NCBI GenBank assembly: GCA_003641345.1
Contig: QNAD01000106.1
Span: 1 to 7,086 of the forward strand
Source: Candidatus Zixiibacteriota bacterium
GTDB taxonomy: Bacteria > Zixibacteria > MSB-5A5 > GN15 > FEB-12
Direction: 5' to 3'
DNA: 7,086 nucleotides
Under the pieces are notes generated by a model that was given only the letters and a program-made list of their open reading frames with translations, ran no database searches and had not been told where the DNA came from. The position numbers and the translations under genes were made by a program. Shown in pieces: positions 1 through 5,508 of this stretch (the first letter of the stretch is position 1; the number at the start of each line of letters is the position of its first letter).

Positions 1-1030
1 CAATAAAAATAGGAACAGATATTAAATTTAATAAAATAAATTTTTTATCACTTAGTATTTCTTTAATTAACTGGCTATGATCTTTTATAAATATTAATGT
101 CAAAGGAATTATAAACATAAACGGCGGGGAAAATAGCCGCGTTTCTCTTGCCAGAGTAATTGTTAAAGTAGAAGTTGTAAATATTATGATTGTAAAAAGA
201 CCTCCCCATCTGAGCATGTTATAATATTTTATATCGTATCTGTTATTCTGGAAAATTTGGTAAATGCCTGTAAACCACATAAATCCAAATGAAATAATCG
301 CTGAAAACAGAGTATCAATAATTCTTTGATAGTTATCAAAATTAAAATAAAAACAATTGAATCGGTTCTCTGCCCACCCTGTTTCTGTTCCGGTAAAAAT
401 TATCCGAAAAACAAGAAAAATGAGAGCTGTTAACGACAAATATTTAAGCAACCTAAAGTATTTTTGCCCTTGTTCATTTAAGAAAATAACTGACCAAATT
501 AAGATGAATATTATGGTGGTTTCTCGGGCTAAAAGAGAAACGCTCATAAAAAATACTGACAATTGATATCTCTTCTCAAACAAATATATAAACCCATAAG
601 GTATAAATAAATACATCCAAAAATCAGACCAGGTATATATAGGGGCAAAATGTGCTAAAATAACCGGAACTGAAAATCCGAAAAGCGATATCCCTATTAG
701 AGAATAGTAATGATTAAAATTTAAAATCCTTAAGTATTTGTAAAATATAAGAATCATTAGCAAGTGCAACATATAGTGAAGAACAAAAAACGAGATTTTA
801 TATGGAATTTGAAAATTATCATAACAAAAAGTTAGAATATTAGTTGTCAAGGGTCTGATTTTAAAAGGTGTCCAATCTCGGTGTAGTTCCAACCGTTTAG
901 TCCATTGCTCATAAGATTGATTCATGGTACTCGGTGCAAAATAATGAAAAGATAAAGATATCAGAACCAAAATTAGAGCTAATACCCAAACGATATACCA
1001 CTCTCGATGAGGGATTTTTACAATATTCAT
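1..1030 (-). CDS. Polytopic membrane protein of unknown function, C-terminus beyond the left edge
   Basis: The frame is open from an ATG at 1030 to the window edge and gives 343 residues with no stop, so the gene is truncated at its 3' end. An in-frame TAA two codons upstream (1034-1036) supports this start. The N-terminus carries K5, H8 and R9, then a first membrane helix at about 12-29. A roughly 48-residue polar loop (30-77, containing RDW and IRPLTT) follows, then further helices at about 78-97, 106-125, 137-151, 157-184, 195-212, 240-257, 278-293 and 303-315. A long first extracytoplasmic loop followed by many helices resembles GT-C-type glycosyltransferases and polysaccharide-assembly membrane proteins, but I see no diagnostic catalytic motif and do not assign an activity. 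The motif LARET occurs twice (167-171 and 293-297), each time beside a helix. It is transcribed divergently from the c-di-GMP-type gene at 1239. No Shine-Dalgarno is visible. Confidence 0.85.
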   Translation of the reverse strand, partial: MNIVKIPHREWYIVWVLALILVLISLSFHYFAPSTMNQSYEQWTKRLELHRDWTPFKIRPLTTNILTFCYDNFQIPYKISFFVLHYMLHLLMILIFYKYLRILNFNHYYSLIGISLFGFSVPVILAHFAPIYTWSDFWMYLFIPYGFIYLFEKRYQLSVFFMSVSLLARETTIIFILIWSVIFLNEQGQKYFRLLKYLSLTALIFLVFRIIFTGTETGWAENRFNCFYFNFDNYQRIIDTLFSAIISFGFMWFTGIYQIFQNNRYDIKYYNMLRWGGLFTIIIFTTSTLTITLARETRLFSPPFMFIIPLTLIFIKDHSQLIKEILSDKKFILLNLISVPIFI

Positions 1031-1238
1031 AATTTAAAATATTATATCATTTTAAAGCTGATAAATCACCAAAAAATTTAATTGTTCAAAATTTGCACAG
1101 TTTAAAATAAAAACCAAAACAGTTAAAATCTTTAAAATATAACCGATATATAAGGAAAACTGACAATTTTGCTATTTTTGGAATGAAATTATTTTGAAAA
1201 AACAAACAACAATAATTTACATTACCTAATGAGGAAAA
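1031..1238. other. Divergent intergenic region, 208 bp
   Basis: This very AT-rich spacer separates two divergent genes and must hold both 5' regions. It contains the extended -10 described for the leftward gene and three copies of TTTAAAATA on the plus strand (1033-1041, 1101-1109, 1131-1139). For the rightward gene I find no convincing promoter. TTGAAA at 1194-1199 has only poor -10 candidates downstream (TTACAT at 1217-1222), and these would leave too short a leader. A Shine-Dalgarno-like GAGGA at 1231-1235 sits just before the ATG at 1239. No RNA gene or intrinsic terminator is apparent. Confidence 0.5.
1041..1049 (-). promoter_or_regulatory. Candidate extended -10 promoter for the membrane protein gene
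   Basis: On the minus strand TGATATAAT matches the extended -10 consensus TGnTATAAT exactly. Only 10 bp separate it from the ATG at 1030, so a transcript would start about 4 nt before the start codon and be almost leaderless, which would fit the missing Shine-Dalgarno. No good -35 lies 16-18 bp upstream; TTGGTG at 1067-1072 is 20 bp away. About one such match is expected by chance in a window of this composition, so the position is the main support. Confidence 0.35.
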
Positions 1239-3368
1239 ATGAGAAAGAAAAGACTCGATGATATTCTTCTGGATCAAACCCAGGTAACCGAAGCTCAGAT
1301 TAAAATAGCTCTAAAACACCAAAAAATATATGGCGGGCGTTTTGGGTCTCTTTTAATGCATCATGGATTTATCAATGAAGAAAATTTGGTAAACGCATTA
1401 GCAACTCAATTTGAATGCGAGGGTGTAATTATTTCAAATTTGACTATTTCTGATGATATATTAAATCTAATACCCCCGGATATTGCCACTTCAAGAATGG
1501 TAGTTCCGTTTGATTATGACGAAAAAGACAATACTGTCTATGTTGCTTGCGAAGAACCTGACAACCAAAACTTAATTGATGAATTAAAATTCATAATTCC
1601 TGATAAAAATTTAAAATTATATGTAGCCGCCGAATTAGCTCTTGTAAATATTATTACTATTTTTTATAAGCCTCAACTTGAGAATAATAAAACCCAAAAA
1701 AATCCTTATTCCGGAACTTCCAAATTATCTTCCGATTTAATTTGTGATGAATTTGATGACATCTCTGATATCGTTGAAATATCTTCCAAATCAGCCCTCC
1801 TTGTAACAGATGATGATTCTTATACTCCTCTTATAAAAATGTTGCTTGAAGAAGATAACTATAAAGTCATTACAACCAATTCAGCTGATGATGCAATAGA
1901 TATTATCAAAGATAAAAAATTTGATGTTGTTTTTATTAAAGATACCGTCTCCGGAGATTATCTTGATTTGATTGACAGATTAAGAAAAAATTCTCCCAGT
2001 ACGTTTGTCCGTTATTTTGAATCTACTACCCAAATTTTATTAAACGAGAAAGATAATGAATCGGAATATAGTTTAATTGAAAGAAATCTGGAAATATTTT
2101 TATCACTTCTTTCTATCAAAGATAAAAACAACATAAATCATAGTGGACGGGTTGGAGAATATGTAAAAAAACTATGTGATATATTAGGATTGCCTCTCAA
2201 AGATAAAATGCTTGTTGTTAATGCAGGTTATATTCATGATTTGGCTCGCTTTTATTATCCTTCTCTAAGCAATGAAAACTATAAAAAGGTTATCAAAGAA
2301 ACAGTATCACTTCTTACTTCATTCAATTACGATCCGGTTGTAGTTGAAATGATAAGATCGATGTATATAGACTTAAAGAAAAAATATACAAAAAGATTAC
2401 CTATTGAAATTCTCGGCGGAAATATTATTACAATTTGTGATCTTTATTGTAAGAATATCACCAACGAACAACAACTGACTGTTGATAGATTCGAAATCCT
2501 TAAGCAAAAGTTTCAAGACCTCAAGGGACATCTTTTCTTGCCCGAAGTTGCAAAAGCTTTTATGAGATTGATTCAAAAAGAAATGCTGAACAGTAAAGCC
2601 ATTAACAAATTCAGTCAAATTTTAATTTATTCTAATCTACCCGAAGGTATGTTACCGCTGGAAACCCATTTAAACAAAGAACGATTTAGAACTATTACTG
2701 TTAATAATATTAATACTTTTATTAAACTTTACAACAGAAGCAACCCAGATATTATTCTTTTGAATCTAACATCTAATAAAGCTGATATTATTGATACTGT
2801 AAATATGATGAAAAGTGAAAATATCCATTTCAATGAAATCCCAACTTTGGTGTTAACCAATAATGATTTAATCGATCAGATTCAATCTCTGACTAAAGAA
2901 GGTATTGAAGATATTATTGAACATCAATTAAATCATGATTTTATTGTAATGAAAATAAAGAAAATTAGAGATCGTACTGAAAAAAGAGCCACCAGGCAAA
3001 AGTCTGTAATTAAAGGTGAATCTTCTACAAAAGGGAACCTGTCTGATTTAAACCTAATAGACCTGCTACAGGCTTTGGGACCAAGTCAACGCACCGCTAA
3101 AATCAAAGTGGAATCTGCTCACTCCGAAGAAGAAGAACTAATTATTTATCTACATCATGGTAATATTATTTATGCGGAATTATCCGGAATTAAAGGCGCC
3201 GATGCCGTATATCAGGCATTGGGATGGCCAAACGGAACCTGGTCGGTAGAACAAATCAAAGAAGATAATCTGCCAGAGCCTAATAATGAAATTCCTAATG
3301 AATCAATTCTGATGGAAGGTTGTCGGTTAATAGATGAAACAACATTCACAAAAAAAGTGAATGTATAA
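1239..3368 (+). CDS. MshEN - pseudo-receiver - degenerate HD-GYP - pseudo-receiver - DUF4388/PATAN-like protein
   Basis: 709 residues, probably cytoplasmic: no signal peptide or membrane helix. Domains in order: MshEN c-di-GMP-binding fold (about 1-143) with tandem 24-residue motifs at 5-28 and 34-57; receiver-like segment (about 185-261) with acidic D191-D193 but K234 at the expected phospho-Asp position; HD-GYP-like domain (about 296-445) keeping NHSGRV (300-305), IHDLA (332-336) and ITICD (397-401), but lacking the HHExxDGxGYP block; second receiver-like domain (about 459-577) with N509 in PDIILLNL where Asp is expected; DUF4388/PATAN-like domain (about 598-673) with GNLSDLNLIDLLQAL, YLHHGNIIYAE and GTWSVEQ. 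Catalysis and phosphorelay therefore look lost. I infer a c-di-GMP-responsive scaffold, perhaps for a type IV pilus or secretion motor. The start is supported by GAGGA at 1231-1235, only 3 nt from the ATG. The reading frame is intact, so this is not a decayed pseudogene. Confidence 0.9.
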   Translation: MRKKRLDDILLDQTQVTEAQIKIALKHQKIYGGRFGSLLMHHGFINEENLVNALATQFECEGVIISNLTISDDILNLIPPDIATSRMVVPFDYDEKDNTVYVACEEPDNQNLIDELKFIIPDKNLKLYVAAELALVNIITIFYKPQLENNKTQKNPYSGTSKLSSDLICDEFDDISDIVEISSKSALLVTDDDSYTPLIKMLLEEDNYKVITTNSADDAIDIIKDKKFDVVFIKDTVSGDYLDLIDRLRKNSPSTFVRYFESTTQILLNEKDNESEYSLIERNLEIFLSLLSIKDKNNINHSGRVGEYVKKLCDILGLPLKDKMLVVNAGYIHDLARFYYPSLSNENYKKVIKETVSLLTSFNYDPVVVEMIRSMYIDLKKKYTKRLPIEILGGNIITICDLYCKNITNEQQLTVDRFEILKQKFQDLKGHLFLPEVAKAFMRLIQKEMLNSKAINKFSQILIYSNLPEGMLPLETHLNKERFRTITVNNINTFIKLYNRSNPDIILLNLTSNKADIIDTVNMMKSENIHFNEIPTLVLTNNDLIDQIQSLTKEGIEDIIEHQLNHDFIVMKIKKIRDRTEKRATRQKSVIKGESSTKGNLSDLNLIDLLQALGPSQRTAKIKVESAHSEEEELIIYLHHGNIIYAELSGIKGADAVYQALGWPNGTWSVEQIKEDNLPEPNNEIPNESILMEGCRLIDETTFTKKVNV

Positions 3369-3372
3369 ATTA

Positions 3373-4389
3373 TTATTGTAATTTTTCAAATTTCTTAATT
3401 TTGTCTTTTTGACGATCCCTGATAGATTCTGGAATTTTATCATCATATTTAAAAAATAATTCTACGATTTTATCTATTTCTAATTCGTTTTTAGATTTCT
3501 TATACAGAAGATACAAATTGTAATCACACTCAATCAAATTGTAATAATTCCCCGGTTCTTGAGATAACTTTTCTCTTAAATATTTATACTGCTCAATTGC
3601 TTTTGGATAATTACCTATATCTAAATAAGATTTAGCTAACGCCCATCGGAATAGTTTTCCATCTGGGAAATATCCAAGAAGCTCTTCACATGCCGTAATA
3701 GAAGAATCATATTTTTTTTCATTCATCCAAATCCAGATTAGAGCATTCAATGAAGAATAACAGGAAATTACAGAAGAATCTCTTGCCAGATATAATTCTT
3801 CAATACCCTTTTTTTTATCATTGCTAAACAGACCGATAGTTCTTAACAGTCCGGCTTTGACAGATTTCCAATAGTGAAAACCGCCCAGTCCCATATAGAG
3901 GTCATAAAGTTTATATCTTTTCAAACCATTTTCGTAGTTGCCTTTAGCTTTATAAGCTAATTTTAAAGCAGAAAAACCGGAACCGAACCTGGCTTCATAT
4001 AATGAATGATAAATACGGGCATGTCCTCTAAACAGATACATCCATGCGGCAGTAGTATCATCACAATTTTTTAATTTTTGTTCGGTGAAAATATAAATAG
4101 AATCAAGAATTTTCAGAAAACTCTCACCATAAATATTTTCTTCTTTGTCAGAACTATTACTAAGCATCATTGATGCTTTCATCATATAACCACCCGGATC
4201 ATCAGGTGAATTGTCAGTAAATAAAGTTACTAAAGAATCTGCCTGTGAGAATTTATCATTAAAAAGGTAGTTCTCTGTAAGAAGAAAAAACTCTCTTTTC
4301 TCATCAGTTAGATAGTCAGCTTTAGATATTTGCAAACAAAATATCAGAATGATTGGAAACAGGTAAAAAAACCTGGAATATTTTTTCAT
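3373..4389 (-). CDS. Exported TPR-repeat protein
   Basis: 338 residues. The N-terminus is a clear Sec signal peptide: K2, K3 and R6, a hydrophobic core at about 7-20, and a signal-peptidase-I-type site after S22-K23-A24. C18 in LIFC is not a good lipobox because Phe precedes the Cys, so a periplasmic protein is more likely than a lipoprotein. The mature part is helical, with TPR-like helix pairs at about 31-64, 211-244 and 245-280 (the last includes ALAKSYLDIGNYPKAIEQY). A conserved-looking central block, YMGLGGFHYWKSVKAGL (165-181), resembles uncharacterised TPR proteins of FCB-type bacteria. TPRs bind proteins or peptides; no enzyme motif is visible and the partner is unknown. Its stop lies 4 bp from the stop of the convergent gene at 3368. 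It has its own candidate promoter upstream and no strong Shine-Dalgarno. Confidence 0.88.
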   Translation of the reverse strand: MKKYSRFFYLFPIILIFCLQISKADYLTDEKREFFLLTENYLFNDKFSQADSLVTLFTDNSPDDPGGYMMKASMMLSNSSDKEENIYGESFLKILDSIYIFTEQKLKNCDDTTAAWMYLFRGHARIYHSLYEARFGSGFSALKLAYKAKGNYENGLKRYKLYDLYMGLGGFHYWKSVKAGLLRTIGLFSNDKKKGIEELYLARDSSVISCYSSLNALIWIWMNEKKYDSSITACEELLGYFPDGKLFRWALAKSYLDIGNYPKAIEQYKYLREKLSQEPGNYYNLIECDYNLYLLYKKSKNELEIDKIVELFFKYDDKIPESIRDRQKDKIKKFEKLQ

Positions 4390-4431
4390 TTTAGTAACTT
4401 ATCTAAATTTTCGTGAAAGGTAAATCAAAAA

Positions 4432-4459
4432 ATTATAAGATTGAATAGCTCGGCGTAAA
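4432..4459 (-). promoter_or_regulatory. Candidate sigma-70-type promoter for the TPR gene
   Basis: On the minus strand TTTACG (4459-4454) and a perfect TATAAT (4437-4432) are separated by 16 bp. The -35 matches TTGACA at four of six positions. Transcription would begin near 4425 and leave a leader of about 35 nt before the ATG at 4389. This suggests the TPR gene is its own transcription unit rather than the tail of the sigma operon 178 bp upstream. TATAAT alone is common in DNA this AT-rich, so confidence is moderate. Confidence 0.42.
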
Positions 4460-4471
4460 CTTAATTCTTTT

Positions 4472-4487
4472 ACCACAGATTTGTGGT
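4472..4487. repeat. Perfect inverted repeat upstream of the TPR gene promoter
   Basis: ACCACA (4472-4477), a 4-nt gap GATT, then TGTGGT (4482-4487) form a perfect 6-bp dyad. Its centre is about 55 bp upstream of the predicted TPR gene transcript start, a place where activators often bind. Read on the minus strand it is followed by AAAAG rather than a T-run, so it is not an intrinsic terminator for the sigma operon. On the plus strand TTTT follows, but no plus-strand gene ends here. An operator is the likelier role, though chance is possible. Confidence 0.4.
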
Positions 4488-4567
4488 TTTACGAATATTC
4501 TGGAATCTCAAATTTTCTTATAGGAGTTATTTCGGCTAAAGAAATAGCAATTGAATCGTTTATTTTT

Positions 4568-4816
4568 TTAACATGATTGAGAATCTATTTCGTCCATTTT
4601 CGTCATAATACGATTTTTTAAATCACCAAGGCTAGCCAGTGGATTGTCGTTTTTTAGTTTGGTTTCAATAAAATCATTAATATTATTTTCCAGCTTAAAC
4701 ATTTTAAAACAGTCTTTACATTTGGAGAGATGTTCTTTGATCTGTTTTTCGTCAATGTCTGAGACTTCTTTATCAATGTAATCGTATAAAAGTTCGAGTG
4801 CTTCTTGGCAATCCAT
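4568..4816 (-). CDS. Small soluble zinc-type anti-sigma factor (RsrA/zf-HC2-like)
   Basis: 82 residues with the zinc anti-sigma signature HxxxCxxC at H29-C33-C36 and an upstream C3. The spacing C3 to H29 (26 residues) and then C33, C36 equals that of the zinc ligands I recall for Streptomyces coelicolor RsrA (C11, H37, C41, C44). There is no membrane helix, so it should be cytosolic and hold the sigma factor inactive until thiol oxidation or another signal releases zinc. The last residue is also a cysteine (C82). The ATG overlaps the sigma gene stop codon by one base (TAATG), with AAGGA nine bases upstream, indicating co-transcription and translational coupling that would keep the two proteins near a fixed ratio. 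Redox sensing is inferred from spacing; a plain zf-HC2 anti-sigma responding to another cue is the alternative. Confidence 0.88.
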   Translation of the reverse strand: MDCQEALELLYDYIDKEVSDIDEKQIKEHLSKCKDCFKMFKLENNINDFIETKLKNDNPLASLGDLKNRIMTKMDEIDSQSC

Positions 4817-5415
4817 TATTTCAAATCCTTGATGTAACCGTTTTTGATAGCATAATCATATAGTTCTTTTTGCAACAATTTTCGACCTCGATGTAATCTC
4901 GATTTTACGGTTCCAAGTTGCAAATCGGCAATTTCAGCAATTTCCTGATATGAAAAACCCTCTAAGAAAGAAAGAATAATTACTACCCTAAAATCATCGG
5001 GAAGGTTTTCAATAGCTTTTTTGACATCATCATCAAAAACTTTAGCGAATAATTGTTTTTCAGGGTCCTCCATATTTACATCGGATGCCAACTGACCAAT
5101 AAGGAAGTTGTCATCTATTTCATCGACATTAACCGCCACGGGCGATCTCGATTTTGAACGATACTCATTGATAAAAATGTTGGTCATAATCTTAAATAAC
5201 CACGCACGACAATTTGACCCCGGTTCAAATTTATCCCAAAACCGGTAGGCTTTTACTATCGCTTCCTGAACCAAATCCTCGGCATCTTTATCATTTTTTG
5301 TCATCCGAAGAGCAGTTCTAAATAAAGCATCCATATGAGGCAGAGCTTCATTTTCGAAGCTTTTTCGCTTTAACTGTATCGTTTCTTTTCCGAGAGCCAT
5401 ATTCAGTTTTTCCAT
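4816..5415 (-). CDS. ECF RNA polymerase sigma factor, SigR/SigH-like
   Basis: 199 residues with the two domains of an ECF (group 4) sigma factor and no region 1 or 3. Sigma-2 spans about 22-88: DAEDLVQEAIVKAYRFW (44-60) is region 2.2, and NCRAWLFKIMTNIFINEYR (68-86) covers regions 2.3-2.4. Sigma-4 spans about 131-185 with the helix-turn-helix FSYQEIAEIADLQLGTVKSR (154-173). The segment GSNCRAWLFKIMTNIFINEYR resembles SigR/SigH/RpoE-type ECFs, which work with RsrA-like anti-sigma factors, and such a gene follows directly. The ATG at 5415 has GAGAGG touching it with no spacer, which is unusual. A second in-frame ATG at 5400 (Met6) could be used instead; both keep sigma-2 whole. An in-frame TAA at 5443-5445 rules out a longer protein. 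Likely autoregulated from the GGAAC-N18-GTT promoter upstream. Confidence 0.93.
   Translation of the reverse strand: MEKLNMALGKETIQLKRKSFENEALPHMDALFRTALRMTKNDKDAEDLVQEAIVKAYRFWDKFEPGSNCRAWLFKIMTNIFINEYRSKSRSPVAVNVDEIDDNFLIGQLASDVNMEDPEKQLFAKVFDDDVKKAIENLPDDFRVVIILSFLEGFSYQEIAEIADLQLGTVKSRLHRGRKLLQKELYDYAIKNGYIKDLK
4826..4830 (-). promoter_or_regulatory. Shine-Dalgarno of the anti-sigma gene inside the sigma gene end
   Basis: AAGGA on the minus strand lies nine bases before the anti-sigma ATG (4816-4814), within the last codons of the sigma gene. It fixes this start and, with the TAATG overlap, supports re-initiation by ribosomes finishing the sigma factor. Confidence 0.6.
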
Positions 5416-5457
5416 CCTCTCAAATCTGAATAAGACAATCGGTTATCTATTAAAACA

Positions 5458-5483
5458 AACATCATGGTAACTCCGAAAGTTCC
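5458..5483 (-). promoter_or_regulatory. Candidate ECF (SigR/SigH-type) autoregulated promoter
   Basis: On the minus strand GGAAC (5483-5479) and GTT (5460-5458) are separated by exactly 18 bp. This matches the SigR/SigH promoter form GGAA(T/C)-N18/19-GTT. The -10 lies 42 bp before the sigma gene ATG, giving a leader of about 35 nt. Because the sigma factor itself looks SigR/SigH-like, positive autoregulation is the simplest reading. About one such bipartite match is expected by chance across the whole window, but finding it directly before its own sigma gene is much less likely. Confidence 0.65.
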
Positions 5484-5489
5484 CTTATC

Positions 5490-5508
5490 TTGAAAATAGT
5501 TGAAAATA
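5490..5508. repeat. Tandem direct repeat just upstream of the ECF promoter
   Basis: TTGAAAATA occurs at 5490-5498 and again at 5500-5508 on the plus strand, a 10-bp period, or about one DNA turn. On the transcribed strand the repeat ends 6 bp before the GGAAC -35 element. It could be a binding site for an activator or an UP-like A/T element that aids RNA polymerase. Confidence 0.5.

Noticed and set aside
357..566. 69-codon plus-strand reading frame
   Set aside because: It lies inside the membrane protein gene on the other strand, which has a coherent transmembrane pattern; this frame is a shadow.
1033..1139. Three copies of TTTAAAATA in the divergent intergenic region
   Set aside because: Spacing is irregular (68 and 30 bp) and the sequence is simple A/T, so chance explains it.
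1173..1180. TATTTTTG, matching the Bacteroidota -7 element TAnnTTTG
   Set aside because: No TTTG-type -33 element lies 17-23 bp upstream, and T-rich matches are frequent here, so it neither proves a promoter nor fixes the phylum.
1086..1277. 63-codon minus-strand reading frame
   Set aside because: It overlaps the start of the 709-residue gene and the promoter region, has low-complexity AT-driven composition, and resembles no known protein.
2397..2618. 73-codon minus-strand reading frame
   Set aside because: It is antisense to the HD-GYP-like domain and shows no domain or ribosome binding site.
4502..4528. GGAAT-N19-GTT on the plus strand, a possible second ECF promoter antisense to the sigma operon
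   Set aside because: It fits the motif, but about one such match is expected by chance in this window, it points at the 3' end of the anti-sigma gene, and no plus-strand gene lies downstream.
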